DNA from: Myxococcales bacterium
Lineage (GTDB): Bacteria > Myxococcota > Polyangia > Fen-1088
Reading direction: 5' to 3'
DNA length: 5,445 nt
Assembly: GCA_003153875.1 (NCBI GenBank)
Contig: PMBY01000325.1
Span: 1-5,445 of the forward strand
The position numbers and the translations under genes are program-made. This document shows positions 4,364 through 5,445 of the stretch, in pieces; position 1 is the stretch's first letter; each line of letters starts with the position of its first letter. A model generated the notes under the pieces. That model was not told the DNA's origin and ran no database searches. It saw nothing but the letters and a program-made list of their open reading frames with translations.

Positions 4364-5445
4364 TCTGCCGCCTCCGCGGCGGACTGAAGCCGCGCTTGTA
4401 GTTCTTCTTCGATGAAGGCGCGGCGTTCTGCGCTGGTGGTGGCTTCCTGCCGCAGCAGCGGATCCAGAACGCGGTACAAGGCCAGCGCGGTCAAGCCAAG
4501 AATGAGTCCGCCCACACTGAGTATCGCCAGCGGCGCGCCCCAGGGCAGCCGCGCGACCACCAGGCCAAAGAGCAGAGCGACGGCTGCACCCAGGAGCGTG
4601 ATGGTCACGCCAGCGAACGAAAAGCGCGTGTGTGACGCGGAGGCGACCGATCGGCCGCCGGGAAGGAGCACGAGAGTCGTGGCCGCGGCCATGAGCAGAA
4701 AGCCCAGCCACATCCAGTCGACGAGCGGGTTGCTGACCAGCTTGAGAGCAGCCGTGCCTTGGGCGAGATCGTGCTTGCCCATGGTAATGTAGAGATCCTC
4801 GACCAAGCCGCGCATGATGGCGACCTGGGTGGCCGGCTCGTCGGGCCGTTTGTGGTACACCCAGCGCGCGGGCTGCAGCTGGCCGGCGGGCTTGCCGTCG
4901 AGCAGGACAGTAAGCTCGGCGGTGACCATCTGCTTCTGGCGATCTTCCGTCTGGGAAAATCCGTCAAGTCGGATGCCGTGCTTGCCAAAAGCGCGCGTCT
5001 GGCCCACTGACAGGACCACCGACTCCTCGCGCTGAAAGGCCTGGCCAGCGAAGCCGACGAACATGAGCGCCATGCCGAGATGGACCAGATAGCCGGCGTA
5101 GGGGCGGCGGACCCGGAAGACAAGCGCGCCGAGCGCTGCCATCGGTCCCTGGCCCGTGCTGCGTTTGCGGCCGACCACGCCCCGGCCGACCTCCTGGACT
5201 ACCGCTGCGGCGATGAAGCCCGACAGACCGAGGCAAAGCAGCGCACCCTTGGACGAGCCCAAACCGCCAGCGATGCAGACGCCGGCCGTGACGATTCCCG
5301 CGACTACCGGCGCGATGAGACGGCGGCGCAGCTCGGGCAGCGCGGTTCGGCGCCACGCCAAAATAGAGCAGACACCGGTGAGCAGCAGGAGCGCGATCCC
5401 GATGGGCACCATCCAGCGGTTGAAGAACGGCGCGCCCACGCTGAT
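4360..5445 (-). CDS. ccmF: CcmF, cytochrome c heme lyase subunit, C-terminal part with extended tail (5' end off the window)
   Basis: 361 codons are visible; the N-terminal part with the WWD heme-handling domain lies beyond 5445. CcmF is the large inner-membrane subunit that attaches heme from CcmE to apocytochrome CXXCH sites. Recognisable family segments (numbered from the first visible residue): 'ISVGAPFFNRWMVPIGIALLLL' near the start, 'PYAGYLVHLGMALMFVGFAG' with conserved H122, a periplasmic domain (about 137-235) containing 'WVYHKRPDEPATQVAI' and 'EDLYITMG', and 'NPLVDWMWLGFLLM' (239-252), normally close to the protein's end. Here about 100 further residues follow: two more hydrophobic segments (about 278-300 and 303-325) and a charged tail (332-361, 'SAERRAFIEEELQARLQ'). 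In-frame GTG at 5439 is internal because the frame and the family motif continue upstream. The TGA (4360-4362) overlaps the next ATG by four bases. Confidence 0.96.
   Translation of the reverse strand: MSVGAPFFNRWMVPIGIALLLLTGVCSILAWRRTALPELRRRLIAPVVAGIVTAGVCIAGGLGSSKGALLCLGLSGFIAAAVVQEVGRGVVGRKRSTGQGPMAALGALVFRVRRPYAGYLVHLGMALMFVGFAGQAFQREESVVLSVGQTRAFGKHGIRLDGFSQTEDRQKQMVTAELTVLLDGKPAGQLQPARWVYHKRPDEPATQVAIMRGLVEDLYITMGKHDLAQGTAALKLVSNPLVDWMWLGFLLMAAATTLVLLPGGRSVASASHTRFSFAGVTITLLGAAVALLFGLVVARLPWGAPLAILSVGGLILGLTALALYRVLDPLLRQEATTSAERRAFIEEELQARLQSAAEAAE
4371..4375 (-). promoter_or_regulatory. Shine-Dalgarno GGAGG fixing the start of the 433-residue protein
   Basis: GGAGG on the minus strand lies seven bases before the ATG at 4361-4363, within the last codons of ccmF. 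It supports the start directly ahead of a signal peptide rather than any upstream start in the same open frame. Confidence 0.65.

Noticed and set aside
3719..4387. 222-codon open frame on the plus strand
   Set aside because: Antisense to the 433-residue accessory gene, which has a signal peptide, ribosome binding site and overlap with ccmF. The plus-strand product shows no family motif.
4364..4711. N-terminal extension of the 433-residue protein
   Set aside because: The frame is open but the translation is Arg/His/Ser-rich and out of frame within ccmF. The true start is followed by a clear signal peptide and preceded by GGAGG.

Overview
This is a high-GC window carrying the downstream part of a cytochrome c maturation (Ccm, System I) operon. 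Every gene I can support is on the minus strand, so transcription runs from position 5445 towards position 1. The gene order, the high GC and the unusual extra proteins suggest a myxobacterium or a related deltaproteobacterial lineage. That placement is inference: there is no rRNA or other phylogenetic marker here.

In transcription order the window holds: (1) the C-terminal 361 residues of CcmF, the heme lyase membrane subunit, with its N-terminus off the right edge; (2) a 433-residue protein with a signal peptide, a periplasmic Ig-like (carboxypeptidase-regulatory-like) region, one C-terminal membrane helix and a charged cytosolic tail, in a place where classical ccm operons have no such gene; (3) CcmA, the ABC-type ATPase; (4) CcmB, its membrane partner; (5) CcmC, the heme-handling membrane protein; (6) a 44-residue CcmD-like protein; (7) a 185-residue predicted exported protein of unknown function; (8) the start of a Phd/YefM-type antitoxin, cut by the left edge.

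Genes 1 to 6 are packed with overlaps or gaps of only 3 to 4 bases (ATGA overlaps at ccmF/433-aa gene and ccmC/ccmD, a 14-base overlap at ccmA/ccmB), so they are very likely one translationally coupled operon. In System I, CcmC with CcmD loads heme onto the chaperone CcmE, CcmAB uses ATP to release holo-CcmE, and CcmF takes part in attaching heme to the apocytochrome CXXCH site. CcmE, CcmG and CcmH are not in the window; CcmE in particular would be expected upstream of ccmF or elsewhere in the genome.

The part that is not textbook is the 433-residue protein together with an unusually extended CcmF C-terminus. Both end in a membrane helix followed by a charged helical tail, which looks loosely like the membrane-plus-tail layout of CcmI/CycH-type proteins. 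The antitoxin gene at the left begins right beside a perfect small palindrome that is a candidate autoregulatory operator. No RNA genes, CRISPR arrays, mobile elements or convincing terminators were seen, and no gene-free stretch exceeds 80 bases.
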